This document shows positions 50,706-59,528 of a stretch of DNA of 64,000 nt, piece after piece; position 1 is the first letter of the stretch; each line of letters opens with the position of its first letter. The stretch comes from Prochlorococcus sp. AG-424-P23 (GTDB lineage: Bacteria > Cyanobacteriota > Cyanobacteriia > PCC-6307 > Cyanobiaceae), in contig QCNK01000007.1 in the NCBI GenBank assembly GCA_003210135.1, forward strand, positions 1-64,000, read 5' to 3'. The position numbers and the translations under genes were made by a program. A model generated the notes under the pieces. That model was not told the origin of the DNA. It searched no databases and was given only the letters and a program-made list of their open reading frames with translations.

Positions 50706-50708
50706 AGA

Positions 50709-50822
50709 CTAAATTCCGTCTTCGTCTTCACCAAAAGGACTGTACCTAATGTCCCAAATTAGAACTACTGCTATAGATAAAAGCAATAGTCCAAAAACAA
50801 CTTGAGCAGGGGGAAATATCAT
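50709..50822 (-). CDS. 37-aa TM protein with acidic tail
   Basis: MIFPPAQVVFGLLLLSIAVVLIWDIRYSPFGEDEDGI; not in track. Confidence 0.5.
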   Translation of the reverse strand: MIFPPAQVVFGLLLLSIAVVLIWDIRYSPFGEDEDGI

Positions 50823-50855
50823 CTATTAAAACTAACAATTATTAATCATGTTTGC

Positions 50856-51056
50856 TTATAAAAATTTTAAAGGATAATCAATATTGTTTGGTTCTAAATG
50901 TTTTACATAACAAGCTGTTGTGCAATCTACTCCTTCACTATTGATACTACAAGAAGTTATACATTCAAAAAAACTTTCTAAAGCATCAAAATTTTTTATG
51001 TTTGAATAAATGTCTTTTTTCATAGTTAATCCTTCTCTCTGAGGCTTATCTAGCAA
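50856..51056 (-). CDS. small Cys-containing hypothetical
   Basis: ECITSCSINSEGVDCTTACYVKHLE; likely starts at internal ATG. Confidence 0.5.
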   Translation of the reverse strand: MLDKPQREGLTMKKDIYSNIKNFDALESFFECITSCSINSEGVDCTTACYVKHLEPNNIDYPLKFL

Positions 51057-51339
51057 TTAATTTTTAATAATGTCAAATTTTAGGTAAAGTACCTAGCCAC
51101 TTTTTTAAAAACTATTGAATCTATGTGTTTGCACCACCTTCTAATAGATTTTGGTTTTTTTCTTGATTTTTCATTTGATGCAATCCTATAGCTTTTCATG
51201 ACAGGCTTGATTGATTTTGTATGAAAAACAAATATAAGAAATTAAAATTCCACTAATCATTGAAGATTGCTTGGAATTATCTTCAAAAGGTTAATATACT
51301 TTAATCCTTGGTTTGTCTTTATTGATTTAAGTTGATTTT

Positions 51340-51425
51340 CCAAAAAAAAAGGGCGTTAGCTTCGCCCCAGTCCAAAAGCGGGATAATCCCCATCACCCAG
51401 CTTCTTAAAAATCCTAGCACTATAT
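51340..51425 (-). ncRNA. candidate small RNA with terminator
   Basis: Minus strand: TATATA -10-like, GGTGATGGGGATTATCCC hairpin, GGGGCGAAGCTAACGCCC followed by T-run; core repeated at ~51.5 kb. Confidence 0.45.
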
Positions 51426-51635
51426 ATGGTGTTTGTAACTAATAAAAATTACCTATTGGTGGGGTTGTTTGTTTCTGATTAATTTGTCATTATAGGAGTC
51501 CCCATCACCTAGGCTCGTAAGAGTCTTTTTTTTGTTATTTTGCCTCCCAGGCTTATAGTCTTTTAATTAGTGTTTAAAGACTTTTTATTTAATTTTTAAA
51601 TTAGCTAATTAATAATTAAAAAAATGTTTTAATTC

Positions 51636-51947
51636 ATGCAAACTTACATCGTACACTGGCAATTTCCAGATCAAGAAAGTCACATGCAAGGGGCAGAAGC
51701 TTTTGCGGGTTTTGTGGAAGGAGGATGCGAAGGTGATGAATTTGATGGGTTTAAAGTTGTTAATCGAGTTGTAAATCCTGAAGGAGCTAACGGTTGGGCA
51801 ATAGTTGAATCTTCAAATCATCAGAACATTTGGAAATGGAGTAATATCTGGGTCGATAATTTTGGAGTAGAAATTGAAGTTACACCAGTTTTAACAGATC
51901 GTGAATTTCTCTCCGTCCATAAAGAAATAGCAGCAGCCTCGGATTAG
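51636..51947 (+). CDS. DUF3303-like protein
   Basis: MQTYIVHWQFPDQESHMQGAEAFAGF...TPVLTDREF. Confidence 0.65.
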   Translation: MQTYIVHWQFPDQESHMQGAEAFAGFVEGGCEGDEFDGFKVVNRVVNPEGANGWAIVESSNHQNIWKWSNIWVDNFGVEIEVTPVLTDREFLSVHKEIAAASD

Positions 51948-52010
51948 TAGTTAATTTTTTAAATGATTGACAGTAGATCTAACATAGAGGGATAAAACCC
52001 TCTTTTTTTT

Positions 52011-52178
52011 ATGGGCAAATTCTCTTCTCAAGAAATTGAAAGTCAATTTAATTTAATAAAAATACTTTTAGCTGAGCCTGAAAAGTATATAGATGCAATT
52101 AATGCAATAAAAAAAGATATTGCGTATATGCCTATAGAGCTTAAAAAAAAACTTGAGGAAGAGGATATTATCCTATGA
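52011..52178 (+). CDS. small hypothetical, 55 aa
   Basis: MGKFSSQEIESQFNLIKILLAEPEKYIDAINAIKKDIAYMPIELKKKLEEEDIIL; starts at ATG abutting a hairpin/T-tract; not in track. Confidence 0.5.
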   Translation: MGKFSSQEIESQFNLIKILLAEPEKYIDAINAIKKDIAYMPIELKKKLEEEDIIL

Positions 52179-52245
52179 ATGAAAATCAAACGAAATTAAT
52201 TATGATCGTTAATTTTAAAAATTAGTAACTGGCTATTTTCATAAA

Positions 52246-52410
52246 CTAACCGAGAGAGTCTAAATCTCTTCTACGGTGAACTGTATTCCCTACATATTGA
52301 GGAACCTTCTGTTCTCTCATTAAATCTGCGATAGTTGGCGTGTCTATTGCGTGATCAAGATCTCTTGCATTTTTATCTTGAATTGCGAATGGTGATCTTT
52401 TTAAATTCAT
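52246..52410 (-). CDS. small hypothetical, 54 aa
   Basis: MNLKRSPFAIQDKNARDLDHAIDTPTIADLMREQKVPQYVGNTVHRRRDLDSLG; not in track. Confidence 0.5.
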   Translation of the reverse strand: MNLKRSPFAIQDKNARDLDHAIDTPTIADLMREQKVPQYVGNTVHRRRDLDSLG

Positions 52411-52421
52411 AATTAATTTCC

Positions 52422-52607
52422 TCAAAATTTTTGTTGGATTCTGATTACAGATCCTGGATTGTCATGTACATAAGAGTTAAATTCTCTCGCAAGCATTAGA
52501 CAATCGTATGCATCGCGAGCATAAAAGCCAACTTCATGTGTATTATTTGATGAATCTTTGTAACTCAACACATATTTATTACAAGATTTGATTGGTGTTG
52601 AAGGCAT
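52422..52607 (-). CDS. small hypothetical
   Basis: Complete ORF immediately upstream of the 52410 gene. Confidence 0.5.
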   Translation of the reverse strand: MPSTPIKSCNKYVLSYKDSSNNTHEVGFYARDAYDCLMLAREFNSYVHDNPGSVIRIQQKF

Positions 52608-52868
52608 TTAATTTATTTCTACTACTACTAAGTTCTAACTAGGCATACTCACAACCGACGAACAAGAATGTACGGTTTAAGGCACAAAAATATACGGATA
52701 GAGGACCAACAATTAATTTTAAAAATGAATATGATAACTAGGATTTATTGAAATAAAGGGCGATAGGATTCAAGTATTCTTTGAAGATTTTTACGATTAT
52801 ATTTTATTTATTAAAAAAAATTTCAACTTCAAAACTGTTTTTTATAAACTCATCAATAATCTCGTCAA

Positions 52869-53000
52869 CTATACGTATTCGGGGTTATAAATATATTTTC
52901 CTCCATCATCACCATCGTCATCATCATGAAAGGATGAAATTAATACATAAACTCCTCCAAGTCCCATCACCATTGATAAATAAAGAATCGGATCTGTCAT
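52869..53000 (-). CDS. 43-aa TM protein with poly-Asp tail
   Basis: MTDPILYLSMVMGLGGVYVLISSFHDDDDGDDGGKYIYNPEYV; not in track. Confidence 0.5.
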   Translation of the reverse strand: MTDPILYLSMVMGLGGVYVLISSFHDDDDGDDGGKYIYNPEYV

Positions 53001-53186
53001 AATTTAAGTTTGAAACATTAAAATTAAAATTGAGGAAGTTTTTCTATATCTACATTTTCTCTTAATGATTGGGATGAAAACTTTCTTAGATTATAAAATT
53101 TTTTTTATTTGAGAAAACTTAAAGCAGATTTAAAATAAGGAAAATTTAACGCTTTTTAGAGTAAGCTTTAAAAAATTTATAAATTA

Positions 53187-53840
53187 ATGTGTGGAAGATT
53201 TGAGCTAAAAACTAAATTTGAGAAGTTACCAAAGGTTTTGAAAAAAGACTATCCAAGTGGACTTGATTCTAAGTACGAGATTCAAAATCTAATAAGACCT
53301 AATGATCCTGTGCTTGTAATTAAAAACGAAGGAAGAATGAAAACTACTTTTATGAAATGGGGCTTTATTTCCCCTTGGGCGAAAGATCCATTTGATAAAG
53401 AGAGACCAAGACCATTTAATGCAAGATCAGAAACAGTAGAAGAAAAAAAATTATTTAGTGCAAGTTGGAAACATAAAAGGTGTTTAATACCTGCGAGTGG
53501 GTTTTTTGAAAAAAAATACCGGGTTCGAAAAGCAAATTATGAGACTTTTTGGTTGGGAGGAATTTGGAGTAAGTGGACCTCACCAGATGGAGCAGAACTT
53601 GAAAGTTGCTGCGTTTTAACAACTGAACCAAATGATTTAATACAACCTTTACATCACCGCATGCCTGTGATAATACCTAATGGATATGAAGAACAATGGA
53701 CAGAGCAAGTTAAAGATACAGATGAATTAAAAGGATTATTCCCAATTATGATGAATTGGCCAACAGATGGTTGGCTTGTGGAAGATGTAAAGAAGAGAGA
53801 AACTGATCAAATGAGTTTGTTTAAATTAAAAGGCTACTAA
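53187..53840 (+). CDS. SRAP/HMCES (YedK-like) abasic-site peptidase
   Basis: MCGRFELK catalytic Cys2, ARSETVEEKKLF, CLIPASGFFE, HHRMPVII. Confidence 0.95.
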   Translation: MCGRFELKTKFEKLPKVLKKDYPSGLDSKYEIQNLIRPNDPVLVIKNEGRMKTTFMKWGFISPWAKDPFDKERPRPFNARSETVEEKKLFSASWKHKRCLIPASGFFEKKYRVRKANYETFWLGGIWSKWTSPDGAELESCCVLTTEPNDLIQPLHHRMPVIIPNGYEEQWTEQVKDTDELKGLFPIMMNWPTDGWLVEDVKKRETDQMSLFKLKGY

Positions 53841-53879
53841 ATTACAAAAATATTTTCGAAAGGAAATATTTTTATTATT

Positions 53880-54509
53880 TTATGATTTGCTAAATTTCAA
53901 TGCATAAGATGAAGCTTTACACCAAAAATTTAACCAACATACAATCCCAAGCAATTTAAACCATTCTTCAATTAATTGCGTTAACTCATAACTTTGACTA
54001 AATATTTGCTGTATTACTCCATCAAAAAAAATAGATAAGCCAAGAAATAAAATTGAAATTACCAAGTTAAAAAGTCCAATTTTTTTTAATATATTTTTAA
54101 ATCTAACTAATATCAAAATAGAAATTGTTAGGTATGTTAAATTCAAGAAATCTGGGCCTATATAACGATCATGAAGTAGAAAGAAATCATCTACACAAAG
54201 AAGGCCTGAAAATACCCCCCCTAGTAAAAGTAATTTAGATATATCACTATTAATTTTTCCCGAAAATGTCGTAAATAAACAGATAGATGCAGCTGCTCCC
54301 CATAACAAAATTCCAATATTTGAAATCATACCAACCCCAATTGGATAACCACAGGTTTGAGCAAGATCTCGAACTACTAAACTAAGTTTGATATCATAGA
54401 GGCTAGATATATATAAAATTGCCAGATATAAAATAGAAGAGGGCAATATCGAAATATAAAACAATTTACTTGGAAATTTAATCATATTATTTTGTTCAAT
54501 TACCACCAT
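53880..54509 (-). CDS. multi-TM hypothetical protein
   Basis: ORF with multiple hydrophobic helices. Confidence 0.55.
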   Translation of the reverse strand: MVVIEQNNMIKFPSKLFYISILPSSILYLAILYISSLYDIKLSLVVRDLAQTCGYPIGVGMISNIGILLWGAAASICLFTTFSGKINSDISKLLLLGGVFSGLLCVDDFFLLHDRYIGPDFLNLTYLTISILILVRFKNILKKIGLFNLVISILFLGLSIFFDGVIQQIFSQSYELTQLIEEWFKLLGIVCWLNFWCKASSYALKFSKS

Positions 54510-54845
54510 ATTAATTTCTGAATGATTCTATAGACTACTCTTTGATAAATTTTCGTCTTAAATTTACAAAAGTTTTAATAAGATTTTCTTCTCATAAATC
54601 TGATAAGTTAGAGAGCTCATGGAAAATTATTTTTAAAAGATAAAAATTTTGCTCATGAATTATTTACTTTTGCTTTGTGTTCTAAATAGTGAAATAACGA
54701 AAAATTTTAGATGTTTGTGAAATAAATAATTTTGTGACTTATGGAATTAATTTGGATCTGTAGTTTAGATTTCTGACTAAATTGTCTTTAAGTTAACAAC
54801 AATTTGCCCTCATATTTAAAATAAATAAAAGGTAACTTTTATAAA

Positions 54846-55568
54846 ATGGCTACCAGAATAAATAAATATTTAAGTGAAGTAGGTTATTGCTCTAGAAGAA
54901 GAGCAGATAAACTAATTAGAGAAGGGAAAGTAATCATTAATGGGAAGATTCCAGAAATAGGTGCCAAGGTAGAGGATGATGACGAAGTAGTGGTTGAAGG
55001 TCAAAGAATAGAAAAATCAAGGAAGCAAAAAAATATTTACTTAGCCTTTAATAAACCTGTTGGAATTGTTTGCACTACTGATAGAAGAGTTGAGCCTGAC
55101 AATATAATTGATTTCATTAAATATCCTAAAAGAATCTTTCCTATTGGAAGATTAGATAAATACAGTAAAGGTTTGATTTTTTTAACTAACGATGGGGATA
55201 TTGTAAACAAAATACTCAGAGCAAGAAATAATCATGAAAAAGAATACATCGTAAGTGTTAATCGTCCAATTACTAAAGAGTTTATTCATTCCATGAGTAA
55301 TGGCGTTGAAATACTTGAAACCATAACTAAGAATTGTTTCGTAAAGCAATTAGGGCAAAAAAAATTCAAAATCATACTTACTCAAGGACTTAACCGTCAG
55401 ATTAGAAGAATGTGTGATTCCCTTGGCTACAGGGTACAATCATTAGAGCGTGTAAGAATTATGAACATTAAGTTAGACGTACCAACAGGAAAATATCGCG
55501 AATTTACTAAAGAAGAACTCCTGGGATTAAATGAATTACTTGAAAACTCTTCAAAAACAATTGATTAA
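54846..55568 (+). CDS. rRNA pseudouridine synthase (RsuA/RluB/E/F family)
   Basis: RINKYLSEVGYCSRRRADKLIREGKV S4 domain, GRLDKYSKGLIFLTNDGD. Confidence 0.93.
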   Translation: MATRINKYLSEVGYCSRRRADKLIREGKVIINGKIPEIGAKVEDDDEVVVEGQRIEKSRKQKNIYLAFNKPVGIVCTTDRRVEPDNIIDFIKYPKRIFPIGRLDKYSKGLIFLTNDGDIVNKILRARNNHEKEYIVSVNRPITKEFIHSMSNGVEILETITKNCFVKQLGQKKFKIILTQGLNRQIRRMCDSLGYRVQSLERVRIMNIKLDVPTGKYREFTKEELLGLNELLENSSKTID

Positions 55569-55664
55569 TTAGAAAATCACCTTTGTCTTGAGAAAATGCT
55601 GTAACAGATTATATAAAGCTTTTTTAAAAAGAATGGGAGAAGACCAGTTTTTTTAAAGTTATTT

Positions 55665-55898
55665 TTAAGGATAAAAGTCCAATTTCCAACGCATTATGCA
55701 ATAACCTAGAGGGTTATATCCATTGCAATTCCAAAACTTGAATATTTTTACGCCAAAACGATGAAAACTAGGATCATTGAAAAATGCCCAACCAAAATAA
55801 ATAGCAAATGCAGTCACAACAAAAGCAACATATTGAAGCCAATGGGTACCAGACTTGTCCACACCATTTTTATCAAAATTCAAATTATTCATTTTCAT
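55665..55898 (-). CDS. small membrane hypothetical
   Basis: GTHWLQYVAFVVTAFAIYFGWAFF TM. Confidence 0.45.
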   Translation of the reverse strand: MKMNNLNFDKNGVDKSGTHWLQYVAFVVTAFAIYFGWAFFNDPSFHRFGVKIFKFWNCNGYNPLGYCIMRWKLDFYP

Positions 55899-55969
55899 GA
55901 ATTACTAGAGTCATTACTAAAAGTATTTTCATATTTTGAAGTTACAATCTGCTTTTTTATAATTTTGGA

Positions 55970-56227
55970 CTATAGGAAAGGATATGCTATCCATCCAAAT
56001 AAGGTGTAGTTAATAATAACAGCCATGAAGCCTATCATTGCAAGCCTCCCATTTGTTCTTTCCGCAATAAACCAATAGCTGTTAGGCCATTCAAAGTTTT
56101 TTTCAATATTGGATATTTGATCTTCTGAAATTGGAGTCTCTTTCTGATCATTGCCCTGATCAAGATAATAGTTACTATCTGGGTAAAAGCTTTCGCTGGA
56201 CATATTTTGTGATTTAAAATCAACCAT
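55970..56227 (-). CDS. hli: high-light-inducible protein with long N-terminal extension
   Basis: SYWFIAERTNGRLAMIGFMAVIINYTLFGWIAYPFL. Confidence 0.85.
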   Translation of the reverse strand: MVDFKSQNMSSESFYPDSNYYLDQGNDQKETPISEDQISNIEKNFEWPNSYWFIAERTNGRLAMIGFMAVIINYTLFGWIAYPFL

Positions 56228-56675
56228 TTTATTAGAAATTTTGGATTTTACTTATTTTAAAAAACAAAAAGGCTAAATAGGGTAAAAAAGTACTTTTAGA
56301 GAATGGTTTGAAGAAGAATTTTATTTTTGGGAGTTTTTTCTGAAATGTAATATCAAATAAATAACTAATAACACTAATGAAAGTACCAGATAAGAAGCAA
56401 AATCACTAGAAATCTAAATAAGTATTTCTTACATTGTTTTAATTTTATTTTTTTATTTGAATAAGTAAAGCTGTTGAAATTCCTATGGGAAAACCATTCC
56501 TTAATTTCATTTATTGGATATTAGTGAAGTCAGCCGAAAGTTATTATGGCGACTCAATGAAAACAGATATTCCCTATATACCTTATTTTTGAATTAAATA
56601 ACAATTAGCGAGATTTATAGTACTCGAAGAGGGTAAATAAATGACCCCTGATGTGCCATCTTTACTGATTGAATA

Positions 56676-56723
56676 ATTCAAATAAATTACTATATCTATA
56701 TTCAAATAAATTACTATATCTAT
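56676..56723. repeat. 24-bp perfect tandem duplication
   Basis: (ATTCAAATAAATTACTATATCTAT)x2. Confidence 0.95.
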
Positions 56724-56739
56724 AGAGTATTAATTTTTT

Positions 56740-56853
56740 ATGGAATATTTAACTAATCTTTGGAATAATCAACCCACTACAGTTATAGGAATAGGCATCA
56801 CAATATTTGTATTATTAGGAATTTATATATCTTTGCTCAATACATATCAGTAA
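56740..56853 (+). CDS. 37-aa TM protein
   Basis: MEYLTNLWNNQPTTVIGIGITIFVLLGIYISLLNTYQ; not in track. Confidence 0.5.
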   Translation: MEYLTNLWNNQPTTVIGIGITIFVLLGIYISLLNTYQ

Positions 56854-57102
56854 GTGGATAAATTTACTCTAGTAAATAAGGATAGAAGTAGGATAAAAGT
56901 CTTTGAACCATTCGAGGATGTATCAAAACCTAGTCCTAGTATTGATGCAATGATGATCTCCTACGGATGTGTTTATAAGAGAAGTACTAGACCAGTTATG
57001 AAGGGTTCAAGAGTAGAAACTATTGAAGAAGCTAGAAAAGAATATAAAAAACTACTAGAGGAGGGATGGAGAAAAACAAATATCTACAATAGTTATTTCT
57101 AG
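56854..57102 (+). CDS. hypothetical protein
   Basis: GTG-start ORF directly abutting the previous stop. Confidence 0.5.
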   Translation: MDKFTLVNKDRSRIKVFEPFEDVSKPSPSIDAMMISYGCVYKRSTRPVMKGSRVETIEEARKEYKKLLEEGWRKTNIYNSYF

Positions 57103-57331
57103 TTAAAAGTAGGTTCATTTTAGGTCAAAGTAACCCAATGAGTGCTCCTTTCTAAATTTGACACATTAAGCAATTGAGAAAATTTTAACTAGCATTTTAT
57201 ACAAGATATTAATCTATTTAAATCAATAAGAATTTGAGAAATGAAATATAGTTTTAGGAAATAACAATAAAAATATTGGAATCATTTGATTGACAACTAA
57301 TCTAAAATTAAGTACAACTAGCTCTTTTTTT

Positions 57332-57637
57332 ATGTCTTGTTCAGTTACTTCCGTGTTTACTTTTAAAATTGAAAGCACTTTCGATGAATGGGTTGCAATA
57401 TTTGATAGTGCAGAAGCAAATAAAAGGCATTCAGAATTTGATATTAAGCCTCTTTTCAGAGGAGTAAGCAAGGAAGATCCTCAAAAAATTATTGTTATTC
57501 ATCAAGCGCCAGAAGGCAATGTTCAAAAGTTTGTGGAGGCAAATGGTGACTGGATGGCAACTCATAGAGTTGACTTATCAACAATGGAAGAATCATCTTG
57601 GACTGCTTCACTAACAAAAGAAAGTTGCTGTGATTAA
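57332..57637 (+). CDS. DUF3764-like protein
   Basis: MSCSVTSVFTFKIESTFDEWVAIFDSAEANKRHSEFDIKPLFRGVSKEDPQKIIVIHQAPEGN. Confidence 0.65.
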   Translation: MSCSVTSVFTFKIESTFDEWVAIFDSAEANKRHSEFDIKPLFRGVSKEDPQKIIVIHQAPEGNVQKFVEANGDWMATHRVDLSTMEESSWTASLTKESCCD

Positions 57638-57723
57638 CAAATGAAACTCCTACTATTTGCACCGCTAAAAGTTAATTATTGAAAACCAATCTATATTAGA
57701 GGGAATTAAATCCCTCTTTTTTT

Positions 57724-58032
57724 ATGACTGCTCAAAATTTTATGAATGTTGTTCGATTTAAATTGAAGTCTGATTGTGTAGATAAGTATTTCGAAGTAAT
57801 AGATAAAACAAGTTTTGAGGGAATGACTCAAAGATATATCGCTAAAACTGGAGATTATGATTACTGTTTTGTTGGGATCTGGGAAAGTGCAGAAGCTATT
57901 GCAGCTCAAAGACCAGCTATGATTGCTCACCTTGATGAGGTTAGAGGATTTATGGAAGAGTTGTCTCCTGAACTTGGAGTTACTGACCCTGTTTCAGGAA
58001 ATATTGTTTCTAAAGTTGGTTACCATGATTGA
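57724..58032 (+). CDS. ABM/ferredoxin-fold monooxygenase-like small protein
   Basis: FMNVVRFKLKSDCVDKYFEVIDK...DYCFVGIWESAEAIAAQRPAM. Confidence 0.6.
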   Translation: MTAQNFMNVVRFKLKSDCVDKYFEVIDKTSFEGMTQRYIAKTGDYDYCFVGIWESAEAIAAQRPAMIAHLDEVRGFMEELSPELGVTDPVSGNIVSKVGYHD

Positions 58033-58137
58033 AAGTCGATTTAAAAAAGTTCTACAGTAGAAGTATTCATATCAAGATTTTTAACTCAATTTTAAATACT
58101 TTTTCTTAGAAAAGATACTTGTAGATTTTTTAATCAA

Positions 58138-58476
58138 ATGAATACTTATTTAGTAACTGCAACTTTTAAAAATGTTGCTTTAATGGGCGCAGCTTATGAT
58201 CTTTTTTTAAAGGTTATTGAAGATGGATCTTTGAATGATGAGTTTGAAGGATTTAAAGTTTTGGGAAGGTATCATGCCTCCTACTCAAATAATGTTTATA
58301 TTATTGTCCAAGCTTCAGCAGGTATAAAAATGACAGAACACTTTGCCCCATGGAAAGTTAAGTTTGATATTGATTTTGATATCAAGCCAGTTATGACTGA
58401 CGATGAAAAAGTTGCTGAGCATAAGCTTGTAGGTTCCTTAATGGCCGCAGAGCAGAAAATGGGATTCACAGGTTAA
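58138..58476 (+). CDS. DUF3303-like protein
   Basis: FKVLGRYHASYSNNVYIIVQAS...KPVMTDDEKVAEH. Confidence 0.6.
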   Translation: MNTYLVTATFKNVALMGAAYDLFLKVIEDGSLNDEFEGFKVLGRYHASYSNNVYIIVQASAGIKMTEHFAPWKVKFDIDFDIKPVMTDDEKVAEHKLVGSLMAAEQKMGFTG

Positions 58477-58595
58477 TTTTCTTTAAAAGATGTAGATCTA
58501 CTGTCAATGAAAAATAAGGGGCAATTAACAATATTTATTTTCAAGAATTATTTTTTTTGCTAGTAATAGAAAGCCAATAAAAATAAAAAAATAAA

Positions 58596-58868
58596 ATGCT
58601 TTATGTTCAGCATTGGTCATTTAAGGCCGGATATCATCAAAAAGGTGCAGAAAAATTTCTTGGTGGAGGTGGAGAATATCCTGGAGTTGAGATGATTGGA
58701 AGATATCACGCCCCTGGATCTTTAGAGGGTTGGATAGTTTTAAAGACTGATGATCCAAAAGCAATATATCAACATGCCGCTGAATGGGGTGAATTTCTAA
58801 ATTGGGAAACCACACCCGTATTTACTGATGAAGAAGCTGGTCCAATAGTTGCCAAAGTCTACTCATAG
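58596..58868 (+). CDS. DUF3303-like protein
   Basis: MLYVQHWSFKAGYHQKGAEKFLGGGGEYPGVEMIGRYHAPGSLEGWIVLKTDDPKAI. Confidence 0.7.
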   Translation: MLYVQHWSFKAGYHQKGAEKFLGGGGEYPGVEMIGRYHAPGSLEGWIVLKTDDPKAIYQHAAEWGEFLNWETTPVFTDEEAGPIVAKVYS

Positions 58869-58919
58869 AATGCGATTGACAGTAGATCTAAAATAAGGAG
58901 CAATAAGCTTCTTTTTTTA

Positions 58920-59183
58920 ATGAACACTCTCATCATCTCAACTTTTAGCTGCACATTTGAAGAATTTAAAAATGATGTAACGACATTATTTCTCGAAGAA
59001 ATGTGCAAGGAGTTTGTAACTGATTATGAGTTTGTAAAAGTGAATGAACACAAATCTCATTTATTAATGAACTGTACTGACTTAGAAAAATTAGGTGCAG
59101 AGATGGAATCACCTTTCGCAAAGGAATGGGATAAAAAAAATAATTGTAAGGATAATGTATATTCGATCAAACTTGTTGCTTAA
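58920..59183 (+). CDS. small hypothetical protein
   Basis: ORF with start abutting the T-tract leader. Confidence 0.5.
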   Translation: MNTLIISTFSCTFEEFKNDVTTLFLEEMCKEFVTDYEFVKVNEHKSHLLMNCTDLEKLGAEMESPFAKEWDKKNNCKDNVYSIKLVA

Positions 59184-59195
59184 ATGCAACGCTTA

Positions 59196-59420
59196 CTAAT
59201 TTTCTATAACACCCGCTACTTTTCTTTCCGATAGTCTTTTTTTTAGAATCGAATAATTTTGTGTAGCCCATTTTCGAGAAATATCAAATTCTGCATCTAA
59301 CTTCTCTCTAAGTAATTTGCTAATTTTAAATACTTCTACTAAGGCTAGATAAATTATTACCAGCACCTTGGTTATGTTTACTGCAACAGTTGCTATCGTT
59401 TCAATTTTTTGATCTTGCAT
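59196..59420 (-). CDS. small hypothetical membrane protein
   Basis: Complete ORF. Confidence 0.4.
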   Translation of the reverse strand: MQDQKIETIATVAVNITKVLVIIYLALVEVFKISKLLREKLDAEFDISRKWATQNYSILKKRLSERKVAGVIEN

Positions 59421-59528
59421 TTGAATTTATTGAAGCCCATTAAAATTAACAGTTGTAAGAAATTTTGCAAATTAATTTAGAGAAAAATCTTATGGGTGTT
59501 ATTCTCATTGGGCAATGGCTATGAAGTA

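Noticed and set aside
52781-53002. Plus-strand ORF with HHHHRHHHE histidine run
   Set aside because: The His run is the complement of GAT/GAC codons in a better minus-strand 43-aa gene (52869-53000).
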